Assembly (NCBI GenBank): GCA_008828725.1
Contig: MEHQ01004020.1
Location: forward strand, 1,014,593-1,078,592
Source of the DNA: Saccharina japonica
Taxonomy: Eukaryota; Sar; Phaeophyceae; Laminariales; Laminariaceae
Length of the DNA: 64,000 bases
Direction of reading: 5' to 3'
This document shows positions 1 to 14,900 of the stretch, one piece after another; positions within the stretch are counted from its first letter, which is position 1; every line of letters starts with the position of its first letter. The position numbers and the translations under genes were made by a program. A model generated the notes under the pieces. It searched no databases and was not told the DNA's origin. It worked only from the letters and a program-made list of their open reading frames with translations.

Positions 1-1700
1 TTACGTCAAGTATGCAGACCCAATGTCGCTCGATCGAACGCGTAACAAACGCAAAGAAGGGCAGAATACGACTTAAAGCTCAAAACCAAGAGCATTTAAT
101 CTGGACCGAACGCGCCCTCTAATGTAGTTTAGAGTCACCTCAGTCGTGGTCGTTTTGCCGTAGACTTAGATTATTTCGTATCTAAAACAGCCGCACGCTC
201 CACGCGATACACACCAAGCAAATCGGTCAGCAAACCCTCCAACAATTGGATCGTTCGTAAGAATCAGGCAATCGCATTTCATTCAAAAACCTGAACCTTC
301 CCACAGTCCCAACAATGCCCCAAATACTACCTACTGCTGGTGTTGCCTCCGCTGCGGCTGCCTCCCCTTCCGGCCTCATGGCTTCGCCACAGCTCGGGTC
401 ATCCAACTAACCCTCCAGGGTGAAGTCAGGAGTCGCCTCGACAGCATATTGACTCGACTCAAAGAGTAGGGGACAGGTCGTGCGGGCTAGACATCAGAGT
501 GGCCACGAGTATTTTGCTCGTTTCATGCATTCATTGTCACCTTGCAAATCTCTCTTTTTACAGCAACGTAATGCTCTCAAATGCCACTGCATAATGGTCA
601 CTTCACGACGACAACATACCTATGATAACACATGACACATCATACCACGTCGCATCCATGAATGACCGATCACTATATATTGCTGTAAGTACGGGTAGAA
701 TTTCACCCAATCCTCCTGTTAAAACCTGGTGAACATATATAGCAGTACCGTGAAAAGAGTGTTTTCAGCTCATTCTTATAACTCCATCACCAACAGCAGT
801 ATATATCAGGGAAACGGACACTGGACGAAGGATTTTGTTACACTGCAGCCCAGATATGTACGGCGTAGTATCGTACTCAACTCTCTGCATGCCCTTGTAC
901 TCACAGCACTGGCTGTACTACTATCGATGTGTTTCTCGTGGTACTCGAATCAAATATTACTGCGTGTCTCCCCTTATGAAATATCTCCTCTGTGTGGTAC
1001 AGCACTACTGATGATATATCATACGATGTGCGGAACATTTAACTCAACATTCCAAATTTCCTTTCATTTTGAGTATCAGTATTGCATGCTCATAATGTAC
1101 TTTTCGCACATACCACAAACCACAACATGTACTCCTTTTACCAACCATGAGGACCATATCTGTACGAGAATGCTGTGGTTGTGCACCTCTCATCACGTAT
1201 TTTTTTCTCGTGCGCAGGTAGGTACGACCTAAGAACCAGCCTACCGGCAACACGTTGCACATATTATACGAGAACATACAGCACAGCAGTATTTGATTTT
1301 CGCCAACTTTCCTATCACAATTACTACTACCAGTCTCTACGTACCAAACCAAGTCCTTGGGGAGGCACAGGGAGGGAGGGACGGAAGGAGGGAAGCGAGA
1401 CATTGATTTCTACTGCTGTAGGTTCGATTTCCACGTCTACTCGTACTCGCATCAATGCCCAGCCAGGGCGCTCGACCACGTAACCACAAAACAGACATAC
1501 ATCATACGCCTACTAGACAGCTCTCTGTCGGCTTCATCTGTGTCTCATCCCTCCATTCCACTCTCCAAATCTCCAAACATGCTCCATTCTCAATCTTAGG
1601 GGTATTCCTCATTGTTAAATCATTATAAATTAAGTCAAGAACGGAAACCTCAGCAAGAAATCAACAAAATCATACGTGCCTGGTGGGGACGTGAAACCCT
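1..1700. other. No recognisable gene
   Basis: Open frames of 80-167 codons occur on both strands, but they overlap each other, show no family motif and have unremarkable composition. I see no RNA gene, no tandem repeat and no transposon end here. The stretch lies downstream of the P450 stop codon on the other strand. Confidence 0.5.
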
Positions 1701-1984
1701 TGCTGACGGTGTGGTGTTATTTTATCCTATACCCCCTCTCGCTTCGGGCAGCGCTTCCTCTTGCACCCGTGCTCTGCCTCCCAACCGATGATGCAAACTC
1801 CACCGCCAGCCCCCACCGTCGCTCTCTCCATTTCCTCCTTCCTCGGGGGCAATGTCCCCCCCGCCTTCCAAGTATCCTCCCCTCCGCCGGCCCCTCGTGC
1901 CGGCCTACAAACTCCCTCTCTCTTGCTTTATCTTCTCCCGCGCAAACCAGACCCACAGTCTCAGGCATAAGCCTGGCTGAACCG

Positions 1985-2105
1985 GGGTGTTCAAGCGGCA
2001 GCTTTGATAGCGGCGGCAGCGACGGCGGCGGCTGCGGCGGTAGCGATGACGGCGGCGGCGACGGCAGTGGGTACGGCGGCGACGAAAACAGCGGCGGCTA
2101 GGGCG
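1985..2105. repeat. GGC/GCG-rich trinucleotide tract
   Basis: A degenerate run of GGCGGC, GACGGC and GCGGCG triplets. In one plus frame it reads almost pure alanine, in another glycine-serine-aspartate. On the minus strand it reads proline-rich. A similar GGC-rich tract lies at 36.68-36.90 kb inside the copia fossil. Confidence 0.7.
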
Positions 2106-2180
2106 GCATCTTCCCTTTCTTCTCTCCTCTCTCCTCTGCTCTTTCCCTCTCCTCGCTCTCCTCTTATCTCTCGTACCTAT

Positions 2181-2402
2181 CTAAAATACCCCATCAACGT
2201 TCATCAAGGCCTCCGTTTGAAGCTCATGCTCCTCGCGGAGAAACTGAAGCCTCTCCGCCATCATCGGCTCTCGCCATGACCATAATCGAGTCGAGGCGGG
2301 ATCCTCTGCATACGAGGCTTGCAGAGCTGCCTCTGCGCGTCCGATCTCACTCTCGAACTTCAGTGCCGCGACCTCAATCTTCAGTAGCTTTATCCTCTCC
2401 AT
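2181..2402 (-). CDS. Hypothetical charged helical protein fragment (73 residues)
   Basis: This short minus-strand frame is rich in Glu, Leu, Ala and Arg with heptad-like spacing (for example EVAALKFESEIGRAEAAL and MMAERLQFLREEHELQTEAL), as expected of a coiled coil. It ends at a stop and is followed on the same strand by the GGC tract, which would read proline-rich. I recognise no family. Tails of this kind occur in Myb/SANT-like proteins linked to DNA transposons, but no DNA-binding domain is visible, so that is only a guess. It could also be a chance frame. It lies 545 bases beyond the end of the P450 gene on the same strand. Confidence 0.25.
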   Translation of the reverse strand: MERIKLLKIEVAALKFESEIGRAEAALQASYAEDPASTRLWSWREPMMAERLQFLREEHELQTEALMNVDGVF

Positions 2403-2946
2403 GCCAGCGTCCTCGTGAGCTGGCAGGCTCGCGCAACATGCTCCTCTCAGGGACTTCCCTCTGGGATGCCAGCGCTCTCCAATAGGGCCACCGAACCACT
2501 AGTGTGTTGATTGATCTCTAAAGGTGTACCCGCATTTTTCACAGGAAGGCATCTTGGCGGCTCAAGACAGCAGTAACACAGACACGCTCTCTTGTATTAG
2601 TATTGAGCTGTCGAGCTGACTCGGCCGAAACATCGAGGGACATCGAGCGGCTCATAAAACATCCCGATGTCCCATATCCCACTACAATAATCCCTATCAA
2701 GCATGTGGAACTCGTAGTATACGATGGATCTTATGTGTTGTGTTGCTGAGTACAATCAGCAGCAGTCTTGCTCTTGCGTTGGTCCTGAATGGCTAGGCAA
2801 GCCAAGGACGTCGCCGGGATTAGTACTCTTTTTGAGCGCGGTAAATGAAGCCTTCACGCTGTATAGGCACATATGGGTGTAGAGAGTAATCGTATGGTTT
2901 CCGTCGAAGCAACCACACAATTTTCCATTGGATTAGGACAGGTTGA

Positions 2947-5900
2947 TCATACCACCCGTTTCGTGAGGACGAGCTTGACAGCTCTGGGGCCTGAAACGTA
3001 CGTCAGGATCTCTTCTGGCGGGTCCGCCTGCGCCGAAAAAACAAATGGTGTTGGCGGCGAGAGATAATGCAGGGTCGCCATGGTGTCATACAGGTACGTC
3101 TATGGCTTGGAACGCCATCCGCCTAAGAGGTGTCCTTCGAAACAAATTATTTTGTGTGGCATGGTGACGATGATTAATTCAAGCTAACGTCAAAAAAACA
3201 CTTGCGATACTGCAACACGGTTTTCTGTCACCCAAGCCAGAAACTACTCGGGTCTTCGTCGTACGTTTGCTCACCGCAACCTCTATGTTTTGTAATGCGC
3301 TTCACTAACTGTTGTAATTTAAACATGAGAGGCCTACAACCGGAAGACCGAGGCAACAGACATCAGTATCGAAGACATATAAGTCCTATAGCTCTTTCCC
3401 TGGACCCGATTTCGGGAACAACATTCACATAAGTTTCCGTCCCTTCGATCTGGTTGTCAACAAATATATCATCGCCTACAGCGTACAACACAACATCTTA
3501 ACTATTAATAGTTCGCTCCTTGATAGCCCTAGGGTATCTAACTCACGTGGTCGTTTAAATACACCCGGATGGACTATGTAAAGGCTTGGTTCGTGTTTTA
3601 TGGTACGCCATGACAAGAACACACAACACGTGTCCGAGCCCCCTTATCGCAGATGGCAGCCTCCCCATATTCGATCACGTCCGGATAAAAACAACGCAGG
3701 CTCTTACCTGACCCGGTGCGAGAGCCACATCGAACTGAGCACAAATCGCCGCAACGGTCATGGCTGACTCCGCCTTTGCCACCTCCTGCGTACATATACA
3801 TAATATTCACATACATAACATACATAGCCGCCCACATGACAACAAAGGACAACAAAGAAAAGTTTATGAAACTATAGGCTTTGCTTGTACGGCCCACATG
3901 TTCTTGTCAGAACACAAACCGTTCGGAATAAGCCATCCAGAGGGAGTCTCCGTGCATACCATGTAGGTGCGTTTGCGATGTATACGCGAAAAAATTATAA
4001 AGTCACAAGCCATCGATGCCAGAACGAAGTTGGAGCCTATGCTATCTCAAAACTCCCTACCGGTGCAGCCAGAGCGATATCAGTGCTAAGTGACGAGCAA
4101 ACCCGTTCCAGGCCGTGACAGGCCCCTTACTTGGCCGCAGCTATCAGACAAAACAATCACAACCTGCTGAACGGCCGCTTCATATATACTGTACGTCACT
4201 CATACTTCTGGGATACGGTTTCATACGATCTGCTAAACTCTCCCGCGCTCTCAAATAAACCGTCGTACCTTTCCCGGGCATACCCTTGGGCCTCCGCCGA
4301 AGGAAAGGAAAGCGCCTTTGTCATGGCGAGCGGTGTGATTGCTGTCGCTGTTAGCGCTGCCTGCTCCCATGGGACCCAATAGAGCTTCATCGCGCTCCTC
4401 CTCGATCCACCTACGGTCATTCACGCGGCATACACATACACATATGACGGGGACGACGGGTCTGACGCAAGGAGCAAGTGGTTGTACACCACGTTAGCAA
4501 GGTGGTGTCGGCCGCGGGATTGCTTTATGTGCGTACTGAGTGGTCAGAATTTCTTGACAATATTTGCTAAACGAGGGTCCAAAGGCTATATTACACCCAA
4601 TGTACATTGTCTACTGTAGTCGACACCACAAATCGGTGGAGATGTACCCGTAGAGTCCAAAATCGAGCAATTTTCTTTCAAATGCATTCAACGTATGTAT
4701 CGTGCACTACTGCAATACTGAACATGCGCTATAAAGGCAATGGCTGCATTGGAGGGACCTAACCTAACCAACAGACCAAGCACGTAGTCCTCCAAGAAAT
4801 AAGGAGCATTGCAGTAGGCGCCGACGGCCACCGCCGTGCGCTGCACGGTAGGAGTTTGGTGGAGGGAGGCATCACCTCTCTGGCACGAATTCGGCTGCCC
4901 TCGTAAATAACTCGTCGGAGAGACAAGCGTATCTCGTCAGCACAATTACGCCTGTGTCTTTCTCCAACACTGTCCCGCTTTCCAAACTGGTAGCTTTCTG
5001 AAATTCAGCGAGGCAAGAGTCAAGTGAACGGAATAGTGTACACATGTAAGACGTGCGAACTCGGGAGGGACGTTGCAGATTACAAAAACAAACATTCGGG
5101 TCACATCGTAATACTGTATGGCCCAAGCTACTGCCTTTTTCCTTATTTCAACGTTAGGAGAAATAGCACGAAACAGGTTTTAAAGCTACGGGTGCTTGAA
5201 TCAACGCACCGTTCAGAAAAGCGATACACCAGCGAGAGTTTTCCTAAATTCAACGACTCATGAGGTGTATTACACTGCGGTTGTTTATATGTTGAGATCG
5301 TCCCGGACACAGCGTTGGGTACGGTGGTATACCCATTCGTTAGAATTATTTACATTACTGTGTCTCAGAACCGTGAAAAAACAAAATACAGCCAACACCC
5401 CGCCCCTCGGGTGTTAGACGTGTGATGTTTACCTTTGAGGAGTAGCACCTAGGTTTGAGACGCAGGTCACTTAGGTAAAACATGGGAGTTATATATATCA
5501 CCCGAGAAGTGCATACGATAAACGTTGTAGGTTAGACCCGCTACACAAAACGAAGCTTGCAGATAATAAAATGCAATACACATTGGGTGCAAATATATCG
5601 AGTAGATTAAAAGTTAAGGAACCCTGGTAGTAGATATTGTTTTCACTAAAAGGTGTGTCACAATGCCCCCCTGCCGTGACACGCCTCGTTACACCCTCGT
5701 AGCATTCTCCTATTATCATACATAATATACTTGAACTACTCTAGAGACATGTACTCACTGCGTTGTGGAAAAAAAGCACCACGGAACCGCTTCTCAGCCT
5801 TAGCGTTTCCATAATCAATGCCTTGCAGAACACAAGCTTGGAAAGTTCCTCGTCGGTGGACACCACGCCAGCGCTGCTTCCAACGCGGGCGACCAGATTG

Positions 5901-8900
5901 GCAGACAACATAAAACACGCAACGGGCCAAGGGTTGGGGATAAGCACATACGTGTATTCGGTGTTGTCGCGACTTGGGGCGCAGAAGCCAGCCAGAAATC
6001 GACGAACGCGTGTCGGTCGACGAAACCATTGGAAGCTGTTTCGATATGATTTGGAGCATGCCAAGATGACAAACATGATATGGTCGCTAAAACGGCATAT
6101 ACGAAAACCGCTGCTACGTTCTAAACGGTGGTCTGTGTCTGTTTCAGCATGCCCTCTAACGGAAGGAGGCCATTCGCAGCCGTTCAACATACAAGTTGCG
6201 CAGATAGACCATATTTTCACTCATCGATATCTCAGCGATCACGTTTGTTCGTATATCTCTGCCGAGTCTCTCACGAGCGCGAGCACTGCATAAAGCCACC
6301 TAGAACAAAACGAATTCAGTGTGCAGCCCCCCCTCTTCTCCTCTCCCCACCCCCAGACATTCGTCTAACCTGTCTGGGGCCGCTCGGAGAGCTTCCTCCC
6401 GGCAACGAGCGAACATGCTGGGGTTCTTGGTGAGGTAGTACATGGCCCAAGACAGGATGAAGGCCGACGCCACGGTTCCACCGAGAAAGAGGCTAAGGCA
6501 ACACAGGAAAACACCAACACGGCATAAAACGGGGAGGAGTATGGCAGGTTGAAGGTGCGGCCGCAGTGATAGTCTAGTTTGAAACACTCTCCAAGTGGTA
6601 CACAGCATGGCACTGCCCACAACGATCAAGACGATAGTCGAGTCCCTAACTTCCCCTTGGCTTGGAGCAATATACCTACCTGGAAAAACGTTTCGAGGTC
6701 TGGCTCGTGGGCAGCACAATTAATACCGGAGAATCCAACTGCTACTCTGTACGAACGGTTTACCCAAACTATATCCCTACGTCAAAGCTGACGGCGGTTC
6801 TACTACATTAGTAATAGCGTAGCCGGTGCAAATGTAACCTGCGGTTCGTGACGCAGAATTAAAGTACATGTTTCTCCTATATTCGGCTGAGTGTGGCACT
6901 AATAAACCGCAGTTCTTGGTAGCAAAATGCCTGCGAATCCAATACTAACGGCGCATATGGCGAAACGATCTACCGTAAGTGTTTCCTCAACCAGCAAAGG
7001 TCGTCACGTGTGGACTGGACGCCAAGTTGAGCGCATTCCGTCAAAACAACAAACATGTATGACTGCGAGCGAAGTCTCAGGAGACAAACTCGATATATGC
7101 ACGTGTAATTGTGTTGCATAGTGCAAACACGCTTTCGTTCGTTATGAGCGTAAGTGGAACGATAAGAAGTAAACACCCGTTACACATGCAGTGCGTTATG
7201 TTTTCGGAGAGTCCAGGAATGCTTCAATTTTATGGCGAAGCGCAAGCGCAAACGAACTAGACCTCAATTAAACTGGGGATCACGAACGAGAGCGACTGTG
7301 ATGTCGAGTTTCTGAACTTCGGGAAACAGAAGAGGTGCCTTACTGCACAATACCATATTGTCGCTTGCCAATGAGGTACAATTATTTCGTCAAATTAACG
7401 GATGCGTGTAATAGGTACTGTTGATAGGCATAAGCCCTACCAGCCTACACGGAAGAAGATACCGTGATGTATGATGCCCTCAGTCAGGGTGCTACAATTC
7501 CTTCACAATTCTCGTTTTGCATGGTAAGAGATCGGCTCGTTTGAACGTAGTTTCGCCAGGAGGCACCACCCTCGAAGCTACACAGTCTGCCGTAGGTGTG
7601 CACCCGTCGCGCCGCTGTAGGGCCCAACCGTAACGTCTGCGTTCCTGACACTACCAGCCCCATCTTCGTGATGGGTTTTTCCTATAACGCGCGATCTTCT
7701 TCTACGCTCTTCGGTCGCGAATTCAGTCGCTTTCCAATAAGTTTTCTGTGAGTATGAAATAGCAGCCACTCTCTCAGTGACTGGTTGTCTTATGTTCGGT
7801 CAAATTTCGGTCTTCTCTGCTTCGTTTTCGCCCGGTGAGGGGCCAAGACTAGTGACACCTATTAGTCTACCAGGTATGTTCTCGCCAGCTCGGGGGGGGG
7901 TCGAAGATATTGGCGACCCCTTGCCTCGCTCGCCCAGGGGTTAGGGCCTCGGCGACCTTATATCAAGCGTTTTGTCTCAAAGCAAAACACAACTGCATAC
8001 GAATGGTATCCACACATACACGAGAGCAGTAACTGGGACAAAGAAAACTTACCGCGCAATAGCGATTGTGCTACATGGGCACCGCAAGGAATCTGATGAC
8101 AGACTCGTCGCGGGGCTCCGGGACGATCGCTCACCTCATGACTTGCCGCGTGATAAAATTGTCGGAGAAGGCCATGCGATTGCCTAGACGCCCGCTTCCG
8201 CCGTCGGACGTAGCAACCATCTGCCGCAGAAGATCGCCACCAGATGGGTCCCTTACACCGTCAACCTCACCGTTGATCTGCCTGCTACCCTCGTTGTTCT
8301 TCAGATTGTTCTTGAGGTTGTTGTCGATATTGTTTTGGAGACGGGCAGCGTCAATAGCACCCTGTGTTCGGCAGCGAAGCATGCGGCGGTACGACGATCG
8401 ATATAAATAGTACATTGAGAAATACATAAATATATGTCCAGCTACAGACAACTACCTTTGCGGTGCGAGGACCATACCGATCGCTTTGACAGATTCTTGA
8501 TATACACATGAACCAACAGACACCCACAACCGGAACAGCGGTTGTATTGCTGATGCGTATGTACAAACAGATCAGCATGCCCTTGAACGAGCGAAAAACG
8601 GATATCTGAGCGGGTTTTCAATTCGGGACGGTGTATAAATGATACTTGCTGCTTCGCCGCCCTAGGTTGCTGCAAAAATATGCAACGTATGAATGAATGG
8701 ACTCGACAGTGCCGCTTGTTACGTCACCAGGACTTCTAATAATGCATGGCCAACAAAAGTTGGATAAATCACCATCATGGCGTTTGTTAGTGGGGCAGTA
8801 AGGTCAAGGAGTACGAACATCCGTGAAAAACACGAACCATGCAAAAGTCGAAAGTATGTTTGTTGTTGTATAGATGAACCTGGGTATATATCATATGTGA

Positions 8901-11900
8901 CAATGTTGTCTATAAACTCGTTCCTCTGACTCCAGACGCGTGCAGCAGCTTCCATGACCAATTTGACAAGTGTTCGTCACCTGAACCACCCCCTCCAGCT
9001 GTGTTGAGCTCTGTTTGGTGTGCCGCACCCAAGGCAGCAGCCCTGGCAAAGCCACCCATCCAATCCTAAGAACGGTCCGAGATAAACGGCAGCAGCAAAG
9101 TGTAGGACAGAGGTCAACACACGTAAAACTGGCGTGATTGCCAATGAGGATGCCGTACTCCTGCTATGGCAGGGCTGTCGCGTCTACATTCTTATTGCTT
9201 AGTCACTCAACCACTCGCCCGAGGGACTAGACAATTTGTTTACATTCTTGAGCTTTTGTGCGATGTTTGTTTCAAGACATAAACCGTCATGGAATTGTAT
9301 ATTACCCTGCGCCATCAAAGTTTGGAGTGCAATAATAAGCCACTCGCTCGAGTTGCGTTGAATGAGGTGTTCATTGAAAATTATGGCATCATGTCCCCTT
9401 GCTCTAGCACCAATCGTTGAGGATACTCCTTCAATCAGTGTGTGTGCCTCTAATTCGACCGACACATGTGTTCCCAGCGTAGTTTGGCTCTAGGGTGTAT
9501 ACTGGCAGTGCATCAGACAATGCGCGCGGCACCGCATCACCGGTGCGCAAGCTTGGACTACAGCAGGAAACATGTACGTATCACTACAGCAGCCACTGGA
9601 TATTGGGCACAAAAAAAGTAACTCTCCGTTGCGGAAAGGGGCCAGATAAACAAGCGTCGCTCTTTGAAAGGTAGGTAAATGCACATGACACTAAACCTGC
9701 CACTCACATTGAAAGCGGCTGCAGTACAAGGGCCATGAACGACCTTAAAATTGTGTCCATGCAGTCAAACGACGGACACGGGGTGCCTTTGATGGCGCTC
9801 AGGCTGTCCGCGTCAAGCCCGAAGGCGGCCAGGGCGATGCAGTCATGCGTGAACCGCTCTGACATTACGGTAGCGGCGGGCGCGGGTAAATCAAAACAAA
9901 GCGAGGTAGCACAGGAAACGCTGAGGTATAAATACCAATCTAAAAGAAACCAAGGCCAAGAGGGCTGGCTTTGTTTGAGACTGAGAGGCGGCCCGGCACG
10001 AACAATTCCTGTCCAACCATTGCGGGTGGTGGCGGATGGCTCGCGTTTATCAAAGGTTCCTCGTGATAGTCGGCCAGTTCTCACTTCAAGCAAGCGCAGC
10101 ACCCTGTCGGCGGATGGACGAATAACACGCACTTGTACTTCACAAAACATCCTGCAAATATGCTAGCTGGTCCGCCGTATCTAAGACAAACGCCAATGAG
10201 AACTAAACCGACGCCATGGTGTCGCACATAGAATAATCAGAAATATCCCGATGGGGTGCAGCCCAACAACCGCGGTGGTCCCCCTCTCCGACAACATTGT
10301 CGTCGACAGGCCGCGCGTGTGTGCGAGGTTATCACTGTCTCGAAACTAACATGGCATATAAAGTAGACAGAGGAGCCACCCCACACGAGTTCTTGGGCGG
10401 GATTTATATACTGTACACATGCTGCCCACGCTATTGCGTGACCAGGCAGCAGTGCATATTTGTTTTCCATGCATCGTACGTGCAACAGCGACAACATCGT
10501 CACGCCGCCAGTGTTACAGGAGCACCATAACCATCAAGCTCTCTATTAGGGCTCGTTGGTTACGGCGTACATCCTAAAATAAGACGTTGACATTTGCTGA
10601 CAAAGCACTGCTGGACGTTTATCCGTGGGGCCGTGGGGTCCGTGTTTGCGTGCCTCACCGAAAACACGTATTGCGTCAACCACCTCTCCTGCTTCTGCCC
10701 GCTCGCCTAGCTGAGTGCAGAGTCGCTTCAGGATCTAGAGTTTAGCGTATAGAGTATGAAAAAGTGCGGAGGGAGACAGACATATTTTGAAAACAAGCAC
10801 GCATAACAGTGGCAGTGGGCACAAACAGTTTGGCCGGAGTAACTGGAAGCTGAATAAGCGTACACTTTGTGGCGGTATCCAGACAAATGAACGGAAACAA
10901 GCCCATCGATAAGATCGGAGGGAGATCAGACGAGGCACGGACAGTGCGCAATAACACTCTACCCGCAGCCGTAGCATACTTACCGCGATCTGTGGACGCA
11001 TGCTACGGTAGAGGTGCACCATTGTGGTTCTGCCTTCTGAGGGTGGTTGCTTAAGGAGCTCTACACCTCGCCCAAAACCTGATTGTAAAGGAAACTAAAA
11101 GTGCTACCCGATCAATAATTCCATGGCCGAAGTATAAAACGAACCCTGTTGTATCGCAATAATGAAACTCGACCAATTTTGGGTTAAAAGAGCCCGTCAT
11201 TCAGAGCCGATTTAAGCCAAAACGTGCTATATACCTCTGTAGCACGCGCCTGTGTTGTTCATAGTTCATATCCACAGAATGCGGGAGACAGTTAATGTAG
11301 TCCGTATCTGTGTTTAAGATTCATCCTCTCCTCTACAGTACTCTTACATGCGCTATGGAGGGTATCATAGCAGCGACCTGGCGGGTGCGGAGCGACGGGC
11401 AGATGAGGCGCCTGGAGCGTCTCCACTCGTCATCCTCGTCGAAGAAAATGGACGGCAGCAGACCAATCTGTCCCGCCGGCCAGCGGAAATGATTCTGCTC
11501 CAAAGTACAACGGAAACACGCGGGTAAAAATGGAAATCTGCCGTGGAGACCAAAAGCGTGTCCCACAATGTCCCGCAATGTGCGTTAGTTTCAAACGGGA
11601 GGTGGAACAACCACTGCTATGACCACCTGAACAGTCCAGTGTCAGGGTTGATTGGCACAGTGTTCAGTGTTACAACTGAACTTGGCGTGGTGCAGTTCGT
11701 ATACTACGAACTATACAAAATGAGACCGACCTGCATGGTCACCGCCTGGGAGGTCGAAACACGTGTGAGTCATGACCAAATAATCCGTTTTAGAATGCTA
11801 TGTGTTGCGCTTGTTTTCATCAGAATCGGGGGGCTCTGTCAAGCTACAAGATGCAGGGCTCAGGAGGGTAGGCAAGGGGGAGGAATGAGGGCGCCGGCTC

Positions 11901-14900
11901 TAACACCACACCGTCGGGGGATCACATTGTGTTAGTGGAGAATAAATATAATTAACGACGATATGCAGCAAAAACAAGGAGCTGAAATGCTAAGGCTGGT
12001 ATAGACTCACCGCCGATAGTCCTCTCTTGAACAGGGAAGGGCGCAGGTTCAGAACCTGGCGCACATCGGCAACTTCGGTAGCAACCACTGTCCTCTTGCC
12101 GAACATGGTCAACTCGTAGGTCCCTCCGAGCTCGTCCGCCCAGTTTTCCATCTGATCAACCATCTGATGGGTCACAACAGACGACAGACAGTATAGGTAG
12201 CAAATAAAGCGATCGGCACGTGAGACAGTAGCGCAGACGCTTAACGAGGAATACACACAAAACACGCACGAACGGCTTACTACTAGCGGAGTACTAACTA
12301 CTAGAGTACTTAATACATCACGAATCCCACACGAATACTACAAACGAGACATATAACAAGCATTCTACGCTGCTCGCAAAGTGGAGTACCAACTATTTAA
12401 TCAGTCGAACTCACAGCTGGCACATTTAAATGGTATTTAGTTCAATGACTCCCCTGGATGCTACCCGGGTCAGCAGGACACTGTAACATGGGTATCCCAT
12501 GATCATTCTACGCACTGATACTATATAACCCGAATAGAGAGTACTATGATATTTGGCACATGCATCGAGTCCCGAGATGATTAGTCCAAATCCATGCCAG
12601 AGGCCGCTGGCTCTTTATAGAAGATTGGTACTGAATGGGACCATCGAGGTTCCATCACACCAGGGGAGGTCAGGGCCTCATCCCCGGGTTAGAAACTTCT
12701 CAATATAAGTATATCTACAAATCCAACCAACCGGGGACAAACACGGTGATCTCCCTGGTAGACACCGCCCCGCACGGTGTGGAAACCCCTCCCCATCGAC
12801 TGATCACTGATTGTCTGAGGATCACGAAAAGCCAGCGGCACCCGGGGAAGGTAGGGTCCCATCCCCGGACCAAACATTATTCCATACATGTACGCCTCCA
12901 ACATGTCAGGGACGAAAACGGACACCCCCCTGGTCGATACCGCCCGGCAAGGTGTGGAAACCCCGGCCGAAATTGCGGAAATTGCTGATTTATGAATGGC
13001 CGGGGCTCATGGAGCACGCACGCGGCGAGAGTTGCCCCTCAGAACAACGGCGATGTCCCACCGTGCCAGGGGAGGATAATTTCCCATCCCCGGATCAAAC
13101 ATCCTTCAATATATATACATTATCACAACAACCCGAGGACGGAAACGCATCCTCCGGGTCAATACCGCCTCACCCGGTGTGGAAACCCCAACCCTGCGGG
13201 CTGATTTATGATTTGCTGGGCCTCATGGAGCCAGCGCGCGGCGAGAGTTTACCCCCGGCGCAACGTCGATGTTCTGCCGCATCCGGGAACCAGAAGGTCG
13301 CGTGTGTGCACCAGGACTCCTTCCATTCATACATCTACAACTCCAACAACCCGGAAACGAAAACGGCCATTCCCCGAGTCGATACTGCCCCGTGAAGCAT
13401 GTAAACCCCAACCCCACTGGCTAATTTCAAGTTTGGCTCGGGCTTATGGCCGATGTCCCACCGGACCCGGCGATGACACGGCCCGTTCTCCAGATCATTG
13501 ATATTTTCATACATATACAACTCCAACAACCCGGGGACTAGAACGGACACCCCGCGAGTCGATACGACCCCGCACGGTGATCCGTACATTTCCGTTCATA
13601 GCGGTATGTCACAGTGAGTACTGCCACATATCTGGGTAACGCAGGGCTTGCGCCACGAGCGGAGCCGTGGCCGTACCGCTATTATGAATATCATACCACA
13701 TCATACCGGTACGGCGGTACATGATTTCCTTCCGGACGGGTGTACGCAGCGATTAAGTGGTGATGTGTGACGTGAAGTACATGCTGTCAGTAGAATGCCT
13801 GCAGTTGAAATATATGTCAAAGTCCAACTTACTAACAAGATAGAGTGCATTCGTGAATTTGGTCAAAGAGAGACGCGAGAATAGGGTGGGGTGGATTAAA
13901 TTATTAAATTGGTGACTTGAGCTATTAAATAGGGTAGATTAATTAATTTCGACACATAAAGGAACACAAAAACTCCCTACCAGGTACTGCATATAGAGTT
14001 ACTACCCCAAGAGTTACGTTGAAAGTACAAGCAGCGTAACGACAAGAGAGCACAGCCAGCTCGCCGTCCAACATCACTACGTACGAGTAGCAAGGGGGTT
14101 GAGGTTTGTGTCCTTCATCATATCGAGGATATTTGGCTGGTTCTGATTGGTTTATTTTATAGACGCAAAAATCTTCATTTGCCATTTCAACTGGATTAAA
14201 CTGGATCTCGTGACATGAATAGGGCCAGTAACACGTACGAGTAGCAAGGGGGCTGAGGTTTGTGTCGTTCATCATGACGAGGATATTTGACTGGTTCGTT
14301 TTTTTTTTTCCTAAAGGCAAAACGTTCCATTTTTCTTTGTTATACAAGTATAAATATTCGAATTGCGTTGTATATTATGATTTTTTGTGGTATGAGACAG
14401 ATATCAGCTGGTTGGCATGTCTACCGCATTATCCCACTGTGTCATGCCTACAGGTCTTTGCTCATAAACGCATTTCCCTCCCTTCACTGCCTGGGTTATA
14501 TTGTACGAATTATCGGACGACTGAGACACCCAATGGTCCAACACCATTGTACTCCTCCAAGAAAACATATACCATTAGGGTATAAACCCCGCATGCCACA
14601 ATAAACAATCAAATAACGTACACTCGGTCATATTATAACAACCGAGAATAGTACCCATGTCCTCGTTAAGGTCTCCATCCCATCACCATCGAAAGAAAAA
14701 GGGTGGGTGGGCGGGAGAAATCACGAAATACCTGGCCCAGCGCACGACCGCTGTCTAGTTACAAGCAACAACCCTGTCTATTCGCGTGTTCTACCAGTCT
14801 ACCAGCACCGTCCCGTGCGGTATCAACATGATATTCCCACAAGCGCGATCAGCCAAACAATGGCATTTGCTGCTGTCAAAGTGAGTATTATACGTACTCA

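Noticed and set aside
729-1232. 167-codon plus-strand open frame
   Set aside because: No recognisable motif, and overlapping antisense frames of similar length; cannot be told from chance.
9704-10150. 148-codon minus-strand frame as a single P450 exon
   Set aside because: Only its last 50 residues match P450 order. The acceptor at 9858 joins in phase to the small exon at 10734-10659; the upstream part is intron.
10735-11022. Minus-strand frame with a GTAAGT donor as an extra P450 exon
   Set aside because: Exons 3, 4 and 5 already join in phase and fill the C-helix to E-helix region, leaving no room for it.
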